DNA of 64,000 nt from Halorarius halobius (GCF_024298865.1 NZ_CP101161.1:3245227-3309226); one strand, 5' to 3'; counted from the first letter of the stretch, positions 9,901 through 17,540 are shown. Made by a program: numbers and translations. Notes: generated from the sequence alone by a model not told the origin.

Positions 9901-10638
9901 ATCGAAGACGACGGCGCGGGCCGTGATCTGGAAGGCGTTTCGATGGTCCTTCTCGTCGAGCGCGTCGAGTCGTGACGTGACCGACGCGGGGAGGTCCGCC
10001 CGGTCGGGGGTCTCATCGTCCTCGTGCGGGCCGAGGATGACCTGAAGGAGCTGCTCCCAGGCCGTGTCCATCCGGTTCTTGAGTTCCGTCCGCCGCATGT
10101 CGGCCGCGGCCGTGTAGTCGGGCTTCGGTCGCAGGAGGGCCTGATACACCGCCGGATGCGGGCAGTCGGCGAGCGTCGCCGCGGCGCTCGCGAGCGGCGG
10201 CTCCGACGTCTCAGTGTCGTCGTCGTGAAACTCGCCGTACGGCGTCAGCTGCAGCTGCCAGTCGTCGCGGCGCTCGGCGCGGCCGTGAAGCTGGCGTGCG
10301 GCCCTGGGGTCGCCGTCGAGGCGGTCCGTGAGATCGAGCGAGACCGTCGAGAACTCGTAGCCGTGTGGGAACAGCTGGCTGCAGACCGTCGCGAGCGTGT
10401 CGAGCGCGTCGGCGGGCTGACAGCCGAGATAGTAGTCGAGCGCTGGGTCGCCACCACCGGGCGCGACCAACAGCACCTCGTAGGTGAGTTTGTCACTCGT
10501 CCCGCCGGTGAGCCGATCGAGGAAGCCGGGGTCGTCGCTGGTCGTCTCCAGTCCGTGCAGCCGTTCGATCTGGCGGGGGACCGTCCCTGGGGCCATCGCC
10601 TCGTCGCTCAGGTCGACGTGGAGGAGGTCGCGCGACAT
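6961..10638 (-). CDS. VirD4/HerA-like conjugal coupling ATPase with extra C-terminal domain
   Basis: This is a very large ATPase (1225 residues) of the FtsK/HerA class that pumps DNA into a secretion channel. Walker A (F-G-P-T-G-S-G-K-S-T) lies near residue 434, a Walker B-like I-I-L-D-M-G-D near 664, and the I-E-E-A-A / T-L-A-M-Q-F motifs near 713-740, as in TraD/VirD4 coupling proteins. The ~400 residues before the motor are acidic and family-specific. After the motor there is a C-x-x-C-containing segment (about 900), a winged-helix-like segment (about 970-1030), and a final domain (about 1090-1190) whose D-x-A-G-L-D, then V-T-G-E-V-E-R pattern resembles a PD-(D/E)XK nuclease fold. The last assignment is inference. 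Upstream, 72 bases away, lies its likely membrane partner. Role: coupling of DNA to the VirB4/VirB6 channel encoded at 29-37 kb. Confidence 0.8.
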   Translation of the reverse strand: MSRDLLHVDLSDEAMAPGTVPRQIERLHGLETTSDDPGFLDRLTGGTSDKLTYEVLLVAPGGGDPALDYYLGCQPADALDTLATVCSQLFPHGYEFSTVSLDLTDRLDGDPRAARQLHGRAERRDDWQLQLTPYGEFHDDDTETSEPPLASAAATLADCPHPAVYQALLRPKPDYTAAADMRRTELKNRMDTAWEQLLQVILGPHEDDETPDRADLPASVTSRLDALDEKDHRNAFQITARAVVFDQDTATAPATDGGPATDATSDTTGDTEGVPTVTDGQATEATTVAPPATTSPERVCETLASAFSHVGGGHYTVDAVTADPDETWRDLVDREHASMNYMRPYTLFPGTTNRSPAIVADPGEAATFCVFGGDSLPDATHQAVAPTPSERTALQPLPTEHLKPYRTEGLTLGTLEALDEPLALPPALQPLHTAWFGPTGSGKSTALARAALDNAAATDGADVFVLPKGAGMATDYLRAYYARYGDLEGVYYLDCARTVPALTFFDIRADLEAGIPRDTAIGSRIDHYLELLDGLLDTDDDAKRARDVIGYLIEALFDPVHGADAFSHQELHDAAKRMRDQRSPPPVSEARIESLLESVVHDTDDMFGSIMSGVLTRIEKVPRDRRLARLFNHVTEAAADEGDGDAPQPEQPGETRLDFTAYLDEDVTIILDMGDLGGGGQRALTLAVLSTLWSACKRRASRQDDPPLVNCYIEEAATVAETNLLADLLSQGRAFGLAITLAMQFPGQLSQKSRRAYGELLNDVGTIITGPIGQDDDLAARLATDDMPQPSVGARLRGLDRGQWLVDAAAPFRAPSPRPFELVSADPPAAHPASDEDLTEALEVAFESRKRSCIERTRERMGLPLALPSTTAEGQAATAPGDDTEAEANDERRPRVDSALPYTSRLPSQLRYDADRHGIVCTECEAWYEPTADGLTDAVDCHPDGEVDSDDIPICQVNLPLDREQRAATGWSDAQLMFLRAVYRAHRRRYDAPCYDLLHDSMIRLREYIDIDPAAVDELLEAGLLRHDGDYPHRLYTVTPEGRDVIGVDHRRGVAHGHGKGDLGESTQHVMGVEVGEQLFEQEFVTDPDSNVVEVQAYYDLESGNSTEPGSAERLDLAGLDADGEIVVTGEVERINHDVAEAVPEDFDKMASCDPEEAIWIVLSHSAGREVVEALNDPPDGEPRLDTSYSESTPVQQYRLDAAGATAVYPFDWLRSQLEAADPAW

Positions 10639-10710
10639 TCATCACGTGCCGACGACGTGTGAAACTAATGCCTTGTGGCCACTGCGTGGGTTGCGACACC
10701 GGGAGATTCG

Positions 10711-11346
10711 TTACACGTTCACCCGCTGGGTCTTCAGGTCCAAGAATTCGACCAGTTCGGCCGTTCCCTTCATGATGAAGAGCGTGCCCATCCCGCCGAG
10801 GATCGCCACGGGCGGAACCATGAGTGCGAGTTGCGGGTACCCTGCAAGCCAGACGCCTGCAAGCAGGCCACCGGCCATGAGCGACCCACTGCTCGTCGCC
10901 GGCCTACTCAGGCCCCATACCCCCACTGCCACCGTCACGCCGAGCCAGATCGGCAGCCCCACCTGCCGTGTGGCCCACGGGATACCGACCCAGATGGCCA
11001 GCACATCCAGCAGCATGAGCGTCGCGCCCCCGATCGCGAGGCGCGTCATATCGCGCCATGACTCGGCGGTCACCTGAAGCGGATACGCCGACAGCACCGA
11101 GAACGGGAGGCGCCGGCGCACCTGATAGCCGGGGCGAAGGCGAGTCATTCGGGTCGTGACCTGGCGGCGAACTCGGCGGATGGTTCGACGGATCCGACGG
11201 CTGCCCACCGTGTTCAAGCCTGCACTCGCGAGTTTGTCCCCGAATAGCGTTGCGCCGACGAACAGCACCAGGACGCGGATGAACGTGTCCGCGTCATGCC
11301 ACCCGTTTCCGGTCGCAAGCAGGCGCGTCACGAACCAGTCGAGCAT
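10711..11346 (-). CDS. Membrane protein next to coupling ATPase
   Basis: This 211-residue protein has about four hydrophobic segments (roughly 20-40, 95-115, 125-165, 175-195) and a basic cytoplasmic stretch rich in R (about 48-80). It is unusual for haloarchaea in being basic there. It lies directly upstream of the coupling ATPase gene in the same direction, with a gap of 72 bases, so the two are probably one operon. VirD4-type ATPases need a membrane anchor and the ATPase itself shows no clear N-terminal membrane helices, so a role as its anchor is a reasonable guess, not shown by homology. Confidence 0.7.
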   Translation of the reverse strand: MLDWFVTRLLATGNGWHDADTFIRVLVLFVGATLFGDKLASAGLNTVGSRRIRRTIRRVRRQVTTRMTRLRPGYQVRRRLPFSVLSAYPLQVTAESWRDMTRLAIGGATLMLLDVLAIWVGIPWATRQVGLPIWLGVTVAVGVWGLSRPATSSGSLMAGGLLAGVWLAGYPQLALMVPPVAILGGMGTLFIMKGTAELVEFLDLKTQRVNV

Positions 11347-11559
11347 TCCACGCTAGTTCCGCCACCCCAGTTAGTTCAAGCTTCGTATCCCTGGAATATT
11401 CTCCTCGGTCCAGTCGGCGCCTGACCGGCTCCCGATCTTTGAGGGATTTAGCTTCCCCAACGGCAGCCGTACCGCTGCGTATCACCAGCGGTATCAGTGT
11501 TCTTCCTTGTCGGCGTGACCTCCTCCTCGCGGTAAACGGCGAGGCTTCCCACGGCACCG

Positions 11560-11873
11560 CACCGCTGGGGCAGTGTCTCGATCAGTTCGCGAACGTTTGC
11601 GAGGACTACGGGATCGAGGTGGCCTCACTCTCCGAAGCGTGGACCTCTCAGACCTGTCCGGAGTGTGGCGAACGCGAGCAGACGCGCCGGCATCGTGAGA
11701 TGTTGGCCTGCCCGTGTGGCTTCGAGGGGCACGCCGACCTTGTCGCGTCGCGGACGCTGCTCGAACGGGCAACGAACACTGCGGTCAGGCCGACGGCACG
11801 GCCCGTGCGGTTCCAGTGGGACGACCACCGGTGGTACCCCATCGAGGGGGACGCGGTGGACCCCAACGAATAG
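11560..11873 (+). pseudogene. TnpB C-terminal fragment
   Basis: Only the C-terminal part of an IS200/IS605 TnpB remains: the helix before the zinc ribbon (C-E-D-Y-G-I-E-V), the L-S-E-A-W-T-S-Q-T-C-P-x-C-G motif, a second C-x-C pair and the G-H-A-D-L-V-A-S segment with the third catalytic Asp. The N-terminal RuvC parts are missing, and the sequence before 11560 does not match TnpB. The 3' flank (11874-11940) has a further palindrome-like stretch. It is a different TnpB lineage from the intact copy at 26457-27737. Confidence 0.8.
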
Positions 11874-12160
11874 CGCACAGACCCGCAAGGTGCCGCCGTG
11901 GTGTCGCCGTGACACCAGCGAGCGGACACTCCGTGTACGCGGAGTGGATGCCGATCCGCTGGTCGCTCGCTTTTAAAGCTGGGTGCGCTTTCAGTACTGC
12001 TCTTCTTGGGCGTTGTGTAGCCGCCTTTATAGAGACTCAAGGAGAATACCTGCGGCGTTAGCCGCAGGATGAATCCGACAATACCCTACACGAATCACGT
12101 TCGATGGCATTCCTGCGTTTCCAACCGTAGCTTCAAATGGTGCCATATACTAAGAGATTG

Positions 12161-12804
12161 GGCTCTGTTGAAATCCTCAGAGCGTGACAAGTTTAGCGTG
12201 CTGAATACAGCGCGCAAGTCGGTCACTCAACCCTGCCGGTCTTGATGTTCGGTATAGGCCGTCTTCTGGCCATCGAATTATAAGCAGAAGTATGATGCCA
12301 ATACAGAGACAAGACAGTTCATGAGCTCCAGTCCCTCCCTTCGAGATCGAATCCGTCCGAGAGCGTTGTTGTTAATGATACTGCTTGTTGGGGGAGCGAC
12401 CTTCGTTGAGTTCGTATATTTGGGGCCACCAAGTCTGTATTCGGTTGTTCTCTGGATAATTGTCGTTCCACTGTTGTTCTCCACGACAGTGTACGGTGTT
12501 CGAAGTCATCCTCTCTACCAACCGCTCGTGTATGGCAGTTTCATTGCAATCGGCGTCCTTCAGTATCTTGACAGTGACTGGTTCCTTCTCGCGGGGCTGT
12601 TCATACTCGCAGGGCTTGTTGGATTAGTTTCTGAACTCCGTAATCAGTATACTCCCACATCTTCCAGACCACAGTGATAAATTCGTATGCCTACGTCGCT
12701 CCACAACAGAACGAGTGAGACGGACGACATCCTTTGCTGAATAGACCCTCTATATTCAGCATGGCTCCAACAAACTATCAGCTATTGAGGATTTCAACAG
12801 AGCC
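12161..12804 (+). mobile_element. 644-bp non-autonomous transposon with passenger gene
   Basis: Perfect 19-bp terminal inverted repeats (GGCTCTGTTGAAATCCTCA at 12161-12179, its complement at 12786-12804) are flanked by an exact 8-bp direct repeat AGAGATTG (12153-12160 and 12805-12812). This proves a transposition event. There is no transposase; the only good gene inside encodes a small membrane protein (12321-12677). The 8-bp duplication is compatible with several DDE families (IS1595 and the ISH1 group of IS5, for example). The family cannot be fixed from the ends alone. Confidence 0.85.
12321..12677 (+). CDS. Small membrane protein, transposon passenger
   Basis: This 118-residue protein has about four hydrophobic helices (roughly 14-31, 36-56, 70-83, 87-105) and a short polar N-terminus (M-S-S-S-P-S-L-R-D-R). 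I do not recognise the family. It is the only credible gene inside the 644-bp element bounded by 19-bp inverted repeats, so it moves with that element. Its base composition is lower in G+C than the surrounding element genes. The ATG at 12321 is the natural start, and an AT-rich stretch (about 12275-12305) upstream can hold its promoter. A passenger of this kind could alter membrane or envelope traits, but no function is shown. Confidence 0.65.
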   Translation: MSSSPSLRDRIRPRALLLMILLVGGATFVEFVYLGPPSLYSVVLWIIVVPLLFSTTVYGVRSHPLYQPLVYGSFIAIGVLQYLDSDWFLLAGLFILAGLVGLVSELRNQYTPTSSRPQ

Positions 12805-13351
12805 AGAGATTGTAAGGTCTGGTCGGAACGGAGCGATTCCGAACGACCTTCGGAGGCGGTCTCCCCGCCACCCAATGAGACAGTATCCGAAACGCCAACA
12901 CGGTGAACGCGAATGCCAGAAGCGTTCGTCTCGTGCCTGTTGGTTGAGCACGCCCACGATACCTCCAAGTCCGTCGAAGCGTCAGCGACTCCCTGCTGGC
13001 AAAAAACAACAGATGGGAGTCAACGACGCTGAGGATAGGAGTAACGGCGGGTTGGCACCGCCAGTCAGCCCCCGACCACGATGGCTGGGTTAAACGGGGT
13101 CCCGTTAAGTGGCGGAGTCATGGTTGCGAACCTGAAACTCCCACCGCTCGGAATTCCTCCGTCTTCAGGCGGAGGAGGATGTCAATCGCAGCTGGCCGAA
13201 CGGCTCAGCGGCGGCGTATTCAGCCGGCAGTAGGTTCCTCGGCTGGCTGGTGTGATACTCATCGGCTCGCACCACTCGCCGCGTCGCTCACGACCGATCG
13301 CCCTTGGAGACACATTAATGAGCCCACCGCCCCTTCGTTCAGGTAGACCCC

Positions 13352-13582
13352 ATGGCTACTGATCGCCGCCGAAACGCCGTCGAGGACAAACAGGAGCTCG
13401 CGACCACGATCGGGCTCTACGTCCTCGGCGAAATCTCGCTCGGCAAGGCCGCTGAGCGGACCGGCGTGACTCGGTGGGAGATGGAGGAAATCCTCCAGGA
13501 AGCCGGTGTTGAGCTGCAGCTCGGCCCGCAGTCCATGGACGAACTCAAAGATGAGGTCGATGTGGCGCTCGACCTTGAATGA
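13352..13582 (+). CDS. UPF0175 family antitoxin
   Basis: This 76-residue protein is of the UPF0175 family, the DNA-binding antitoxin partner of DUF3368 PIN-like toxins. It shows the helical pattern of the family: L-G-E-I-S-L-G-K-A-A-E-R-T-G-V-T-R-W-E-M (about 25-45), an AbrB/HTH-like segment, and a C-terminal acidic tail that would wrap the toxin. It overlaps the downstream toxin gene by four bases (ATGA), the usual TA arrangement. Autorepression by the pair is expected from the family. A second such pair lies at 19889-20615. Confidence 0.85.
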   Translation: MATDRRRNAVEDKQELATTIGLYVLGEISLGKAAERTGVTRWEMEEILQEAGVELQLGPQSMDELKDEVDVALDLE

Positions 13583-14109
13583 GCGAGTCGTTCTCGCGGC
13601 CTGTTGTCCTCGACGCGACAGTGCTCAGCAACTACGCGAGCACTGACTCCGTTTCCTGGCTGACGACGACGCTTGATGCCCTCCAGACAGTTCCCGCGGT
13701 CCGAACCGAACTTGAGCAGGGCCGTGAGGTCGGCTACGCGTATCTAGAGCACGCCCTCGATGGTATTGAGTCGGGACGGATCGAGATTATAGAGACCGCA
13801 CCGGAGCAGCTCCAGCAGGACTATCCGACGGTACAGACCCGTCTCGATCCCGGCGAAGCCGAAGCCCTGGTGGCTGCGCACACGGCTGATGGGACACTCG
13901 TGACGGATGACGGGCCCGCCCGAGCGCTCGCGGCCGAGTACGACATTGCGCTCACCGGGTCTATCGGCTTGCTCGTTCGGGGTGTTGTTCTCGAGGAACT
14001 GACCGTCGAGACGGCGGATGAGTGGCTTACGACGTGGATCGAGGAGCGGAATTACTACACACCGGTCGATAGTGTGACTGCGGCTCTTCCTGAGGACTTC
14101 GAGGAATAG
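13579..14109 (+). CDS. DUF3368 PIN-domain-like toxin
   Basis: A PIN-fold ribonuclease toxin, 176 residues. The first acidic residue is in V-V-L-D-A-T-V-L-S-N-Y-A (D12), a mid-protein conserved segment R-L-D-P-G-E-A-E-A-L-V-A-A-H (near 92-105) supplies another, and T-L-V-T-D-D-G-P-A-R (near 110) supplies the C-terminal pair. The family also has the conserved G-S-I-G-L-L-V-R-G segment, present near 132-140. VapC-type toxins cleave RNA and are neutralised by the partner encoded immediately upstream (ATGA overlap). The pair probably serves to stabilise the element. Confidence 0.87.
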   Translation: MSESFSRPVVLDATVLSNYASTDSVSWLTTTLDALQTVPAVRTELEQGREVGYAYLEHALDGIESGRIEIIETAPEQLQQDYPTVQTRLDPGEAEALVAAHTADGTLVTDDGPARALAAEYDIALTGSIGLLVRGVVLEELTVETADEWLTTWIEERNYYTPVDSVTAALPEDFEE

Positions 14110-14633
14110 CCCCGCCGTCTGAGAGATAGCCACCGGAATGGAGTGTAGTACGGATATGCTGCTTGATCGTGCTGGACTCGTCATACGTTTCGAGTAGTCG
14201 CAGTGACGTCCCGGAGTTCTCGTCAAACGTCCTCGAGAAGGACAAACAGCTTCTAGCGACAGGTGCGGTCACCTCGAAAGCCCCCGACCGCTCGCCGGCC
14301 GCGACTCGCTGCGCGCCTCGTCCCTGCGGTGCTTGCGTCGGCGGGGCACGTCGAGCGGTCGGCCCCTTTCAGTCCCGCCCCAGTTCTGTGGTAGCGTCAG
14401 CGCGCTCCATCGATTGGCTGGTGTGTCCGTCCCGGCTCGCCCCGCGCGCCGCGTTCCGCCCTCCGCGTCGCTCGCGACCGACCATTCCGGGCGGTCTGCC
14501 TGCAGTAGCGGGCGGACTGCCGGGCTAAAGTGCATGTGCCCTCGACGCCAGCGGGAAAGCGCGGAGGGTTGCGCGGCGTGGCTGCTCACCCCCCACGCTT
14601 TCTCCGCTGGTCGCTCGCTCCGGGCGGCTCACC

Positions 14634-14772
14634 GTCGCACTCGCGATGCTCGTGCGACGAGTCCTGCCTCGCTCCGCTCGGCAGGACGGCGCGCGGTGCT
14701 GGATGGTCGTCCGCCTCGGGCGCGCTCTCGCTCGCGCCCGTTGGGCGCTCGCGAAGGCGCGAGCGAGAGCGC
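14634..14772. repeat. Three tandem perfect hairpins
   Basis: Arms: GTCGCAC/GTGCGAC (14634-14640, 14652-14658); GTCCTGCC/GGCAGGAC (14661-14668, 14680-14687); GCGCTCTCGCTCGCGCC with its full complement (14722-14738, 14756-14772). Spacing is tight and all arms are perfect. Confidence 0.65.
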
Positions 14773-14802
14773 ACAGTCGTGACTGGTCGGTCGTGACGTC
14801 GG

Positions 14803-14836
14803 AAAACCCCCTGCTTGGACAGGGGGCGTCGGGCGC
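14803..14836 (+). promoter_or_regulatory. Leader hairpin, weak copy, before OB-fold gene
   Basis: AAAACCCCCTG-CTTGGA-CAGGGGGCGTCGGGCGC has the same layout as the other five leader copies: a short A/T run, C-rich arm, loop, G-rich arm, then CG-(A/T)-GGG(G)CGC, ending ~30 bases before the ATG (14867). The sequence match is looser than between the others. Confidence 0.4.
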
Positions 14837-14866
14837 TGTGGTGAGCGCCTCCGGGTCGTAGAACCC

Positions 14867-15691
14867 ATGTCGAGTTACAACACTATCGCGGAAAAGGATT
14901 CGGACGCATCGACGGACGAACAGCCAGTCGACGAGACCCCGGAGCTCCGGGCGACGGTGCAACTGGAGACGCAGGCCAAGGTGGATACGAACCATCCTGA
15001 CGTCGACACCGCGTCGATGACGCTGGAAGCCGAGGAGCGGTTCCGGGCTCGGGAGGCCGAGAAGGCGCGAACGCGACGGCGGTTCGATCGGCGCGAGTCG
15101 TCGGACCGGGAGGCGCGGACGCGACTGGCAGCTACCCAGGGCAGCCGCGAGCGCCGCCGTACCTTCCAGCGGCGAGCGGCGAGCGTGGATCCGTGGGCTG
15201 CCCCCGACCGGGGCGACCCACATCGGGAGCTCGAGCAAGAGCAGGTAGCGGCAGTGAATCAACAGGCATCGCGCATCGCCCAGGAGGTGCGAGACGCCAG
15301 TAGCCGGGCGGCTGTGAGCAGACGATTGGCCGAACGGGTCGCAGATGGTAGCAGTATCCTGAGCGCATCAGTGGCGGTGATGGACGCGGAGCGAACGCGG
15401 CCCGGGTCGGTTGTGCCCATCGGGATGCTCGAAGAGGTGTCGCGCCAGGAGGTGTCGGTCGCCGGCACCATCGAAGAGCTGTGGCCGAGCAGTCACCCCA
15501 AGATCGCACAGGTCGGGCTCATCGCCGACGAGAGCGGCCAGACGAAGTTCACCAGTTGGCACCGGTCGCACTGTCGTCCGGTCGCCGAGGGTGAGCGGGT
15601 GCGAATCCGGGCGGCGGCGCTGAACTGGTACCAGGGTCGCCCCTCGATCGCGCTCACCGGCGACACACGGGTACTCCCGGTCGACGACTGA
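14867..15691 (+). CDS. OB-fold (RPA/SSB-like) DNA-binding protein
   Basis: This 274-residue protein has three parts: an acidic, disordered N-terminus (1-50), a long charged helical middle rich in R and E (about 50-150), and a C-terminal ~85 residues that look like a single OB fold (V-S-V-A-G-T-I-E-E-L, then Q-V-G-L-I-A-D-E-S-G-Q-T-K-F-T-S-W, then V-A-E-G-E-R-V-R-I-R and a final S-I-A-L-T-G-D-T). Such OB folds resemble haloarchaeal RPA/SSB-type nucleic-acid-binding domains. A role in ssDNA handling during transfer or replication of the element is plausible but inferred. It is preceded by a leader-like hairpin, and an 11-bp hairpin covers its stop codon. Confidence 0.7.
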   Translation: MSSYNTIAEKDSDASTDEQPVDETPELRATVQLETQAKVDTNHPDVDTASMTLEAEERFRAREAEKARTRRRFDRRESSDREARTRLAATQGSRERRRTFQRRAASVDPWAAPDRGDPHRELEQEQVAAVNQQASRIAQEVRDASSRAAVSRRLAERVADGSSILSASVAVMDAERTRPGSVVPIGMLEEVSRQEVSVAGTIEELWPSSHPKIAQVGLIADESGQTKFTSWHRSHCRPVAEGERVRIRAAALNWYQGRPSIALTGDTRVLPVDD

Positions 15692-15709
15692 GGGGCCACC
15701 CCTCAGTCG
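15685..15709 (+). terminator. 11-bp hairpin over the OB-fold gene stop
   Basis: CGACTGAGGGG (15685-15695), loop CCA, CCCCTCAGTCG (15699-15709) is a perfect stem with a 3-base loop that includes the TGA stop codon. There is no T-run after it, so it may act as a 3'-end or stability element rather than as a classical terminator. Confidence 0.5.
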
Positions 15710-15724
15710 GTTCGAGCCTCCCCA

Positions 15725-15792
15725 CCACGCCCACCGCCCCACCCTCCGCTCCGTGCTCGTTCCCGCCGGTCACTGCGCGCGCAGCCACGACC
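15725..15792. repeat. 68-bp GC-rich trailer repeat, copy 1
   Basis: It starts CCACGCCCACCGCCCCACCC and ends GCGCGCGCAGCCACGACC. Nearly the same sequence recurs at 21977-22044. Both copies lie downstream of genes that have the G-rich leader (OB-fold protein; TFB). Confidence 0.7.
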
Positions 15793-15872
15793 GATGGAAT
15801 CTCTCCGACTCGAGCAGTGGACGATGTCGCGAAAGCGGCGATCGGTCACCGGTTGAGTCCGGGCCGGACGGG

Positions 15873-15897
15873 TAACAAAATCGAGATTAACAAAATC
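15873..15897 (+). promoter_or_regulatory. TAACAAAATC direct repeat before DUF234 ATPase
   Basis: TAACAAAATC occurs at 15873-15882 and again at 15888-15897, 15 bases apart, in an AT-rich island 50-75 bases before the ATG of the ATPase gene. It is a candidate operator overlapping the promoter. Confidence 0.5.
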
Positions 15898-15947
15898 ATG
15901 ATTTAGATAATCGCCAGTACTATCCTCTCACATCCAGAAGCGAAGGT

Positions 15948-17333
15948 ATGACACAGCGACGGTTCGTCGACCGAGATGACGAACTCGAGACGCTTCGGAC
16001 GGCATTCCAGAGCGAGCAAGCCGAACTGCTCGTCATCTACGGGCGGCGCCGGCTCGGGAAGAGCGCCCTCGTCCGTGAGGCGACGACCGACATCGACGAC
16101 GCTGTCTACTGGCAGGCAACTGAGGAAACTCCCGAGGTACAGCTCGCCGATTTCGTCACGACCGCCAGCGAGACGTTCCCTCTCCTTGAAGACATCCAGC
16201 GCGACTGGGAAGCGCTCTTGCGGGCGCTGGGTCGACAGGATGCGATCGTCGTCCTCGATGAGTTCCCGTATCTCGTCCAGTCCGACGGGGCACTGCCCTC
16301 GAAGATTCAGCGGGTCTGGGACACGCAGCTTGAAGACACGAACATGACGCTCGTCCTCGTCGGATCGTCGATCAGCGTCATGGAGGAGAAGGTCCTCGGT
16401 GGCGGCAGCCCGCTGTACGGACGACGGACGGGTGCGATCGATCTCCCACCGCTGTCGATCGACGATGCAAGACAGTTCTATCCCGGGGACGATCCGGACA
16501 CGACGATTCAGTCGTGGGGCGTCTTCGGGGGGACCCCCTACTACCTCCGTGCGATCGATTCGTCCACGACGCTCGCGGACAACATCCAGGCGCGCATCCT
16601 CTCGGAACATGGCGTCCTGCACAACGAGCCGGAGTTCCTGTTACGGACTGAGTTCGGCATCCGTGAGCCACAGACCTACTACACGATCCTCCGAGCGATC
16701 GCCACCGGGAACCGCGAAGCTAGCGAGATCGCCAACTTCGCCGGCGTCGACTCGAACAGTCTCGGGTCGTATCTCTCGAAGCTCCGTCGGCTACGGCTCG
16801 TCGAGCGGGACATCCCAGTCACGGCGAATCCGAACGCGACGCGCAAGAGTCGGTATCGATTGAAAGAACCGCTCTTCCGATTCTGGTTCCGGTACGTCTA
16901 TGGACAGACCGGGAAGCTCGTCCAGCTCGGTGACGCGGCCTACGAGGAACTCGTCGAGCCGACGTTCACGGACTACATGGGGCCGATGTTCGAGATCATC
17001 TGTCAGAACGCTCTCCCGTCGCTACTCCCGAAGACGTACCAGGGAATCGGCTACTGGTGGCATCGCGAACACGAACTCGACGTCGTCGGCCTCGGGAGTG
17101 ACGGGACGCTCGTCGCCGGCGAGTGCAAATACACGACACGGCAAATGACCGAAGGCGATCTCGCCGATCTCGAACGAACCGCCCAGGAGGTCCAGTGGTC
17201 GCCGGATGGGGGTGAAGAGCTGACGTATCACTACTGCTGTTTCTGTCGCTCCGGGTTCTCCGACGGGCTCCGCAGTACTGCTGCCGAACGAGACGACCTC
17301 TCGTTGTTCACGCCGAGCGATATCATCGTCTAG
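15948..17333 (+). CDS. Archaeal ATPase with C-terminal DUF234 nuclease-like domain
   Basis: A P-loop ATPase of the archaeal STAND-like family, 461 residues. The N-terminus has the family's F-V-D-R-x-x-E-L-x-x-L opening, Walker A is modified as Y-G-R-R-R-L-G-K-S-A-L (about 30-40), and Walker B is V-V-L-D-E-F-P-Y-L (about 99-107). A winged-helix region lies around 245-290. The C-terminal DUF234 domain has E-L-D-V-V-G-L then V-A-G-E-C-K-Y (about 371-388), the PD-(D/E)XK pattern. These genes are frequent in archaea and are suspected to be mobile or defence-related; the true role is unknown. A direct repeat of TAACAAAATC overlaps its promoter. It stands alone. Confidence 0.88.
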   Translation: MTQRRFVDRDDELETLRTAFQSEQAELLVIYGRRRLGKSALVREATTDIDDAVYWQATEETPEVQLADFVTTASETFPLLEDIQRDWEALLRALGRQDAIVVLDEFPYLVQSDGALPSKIQRVWDTQLEDTNMTLVLVGSSISVMEEKVLGGGSPLYGRRTGAIDLPPLSIDDARQFYPGDDPDTTIQSWGVFGGTPYYLRAIDSSTTLADNIQARILSEHGVLHNEPEFLLRTEFGIREPQTYYTILRAIATGNREASEIANFAGVDSNSLGSYLSKLRRLRLVERDIPVTANPNATRKSRYRLKEPLFRFWFRYVYGQTGKLVQLGDAAYEELVEPTFTDYMGPMFEIICQNALPSLLPKTYQGIGYWWHREHELDVVGLGSDGTLVAGECKYTTRQMTEGDLADLERTAQEVQWSPDGGEELTYHYCCFCRSGFSDGLRSTAAERDDLSLFTPSDIIV

Positions 17334-17449
17334 GTCGCCGATCCGTTCGCGCCGAACTTCTCGCGAGAACGAGACGATACAGATCTGCGTTCAGGTGCGA
17401 GCGCTGACTATGACATAGTTACCCCACGATGATGCATGTGTTCCATTCA

Positions 17450-17510
17450 GTGGAGTCATCGACCCACGAGTGACGTCGTGGGCTTTGCCCCTGACTTTCT
17501 GTAACGGACA
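17450..17510 (-). mobile_element. IS200/IS605-type left-end relic
   Basis: Read on the minus strand it is TTAC-AGAAAGTCAGGGGCAAAGCC, then a palindrome CCCACGAC/GTCGTGGG-like, matching the left end of the intact element. TTAC (17511-17514 complement), the insertion target of IS608-type elements, is present at the outer edge. No tnpB or right end follows, so it is a solo relic. Confidence 0.6.
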
Positions 17511-17540
17511 GACGCATTCCGACTTGCATCTGTGGGAGGG

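Larger units (their letters stand above)
12031..13185 (+). mobile_element. Deleted IS605-type relic interrupted by a second transposon
   Basis: The left part (12031-12130: ACTCAAGGAG, a palindrome, then GGATGAATCCGACA and CGTTCGATGGC) matches the left end of the intact element at 27878. The right part (about 13030-13185) matches its tnpB 3' end and right end (GAGTAACGGC-GGTTGGCAC, then hairpin and GGATGTCAA). Most of tnpB is missing. Removing the inserted 644-bp element and one 8-bp target copy leaves about 503 bases, against ~1.48 kb for the full element. This is thus an internally deleted, MITE-like derivative that later received a second insertion. Confidence 0.7.
14110..14866. other. GC-rich non-coding region with strong hairpins
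   Basis: Very GC-rich, with repeated words such as CGCTCGCTCCG, and no frame with haloarchaeal composition. Three consecutive strong hairpins lie at 14634-14658, 14661-14687 and 14722-14772; the last has 17-bp perfect arms. A weaker member of the G-rich leader family follows at 14803-14836, just before the OB-fold gene. Candidates are a structured RNA, an origin of replication or transfer, or a recombination site. Confidence 0.55.

Noticed and set aside
12756..13009. A short minus-strand frame with a hydrophobic segment in the IS relic
   Set aside because: It crosses the end of the 644-bp transposon and lies in decayed tnpB sequence, so the frame is accidental.
14525..15262. A 245-codon minus-strand frame over the hairpin region and the OB-fold gene
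   Set aside because: Overlaps the OB-fold gene, Arg/Ser/Leu-rich with no recognisable domain.
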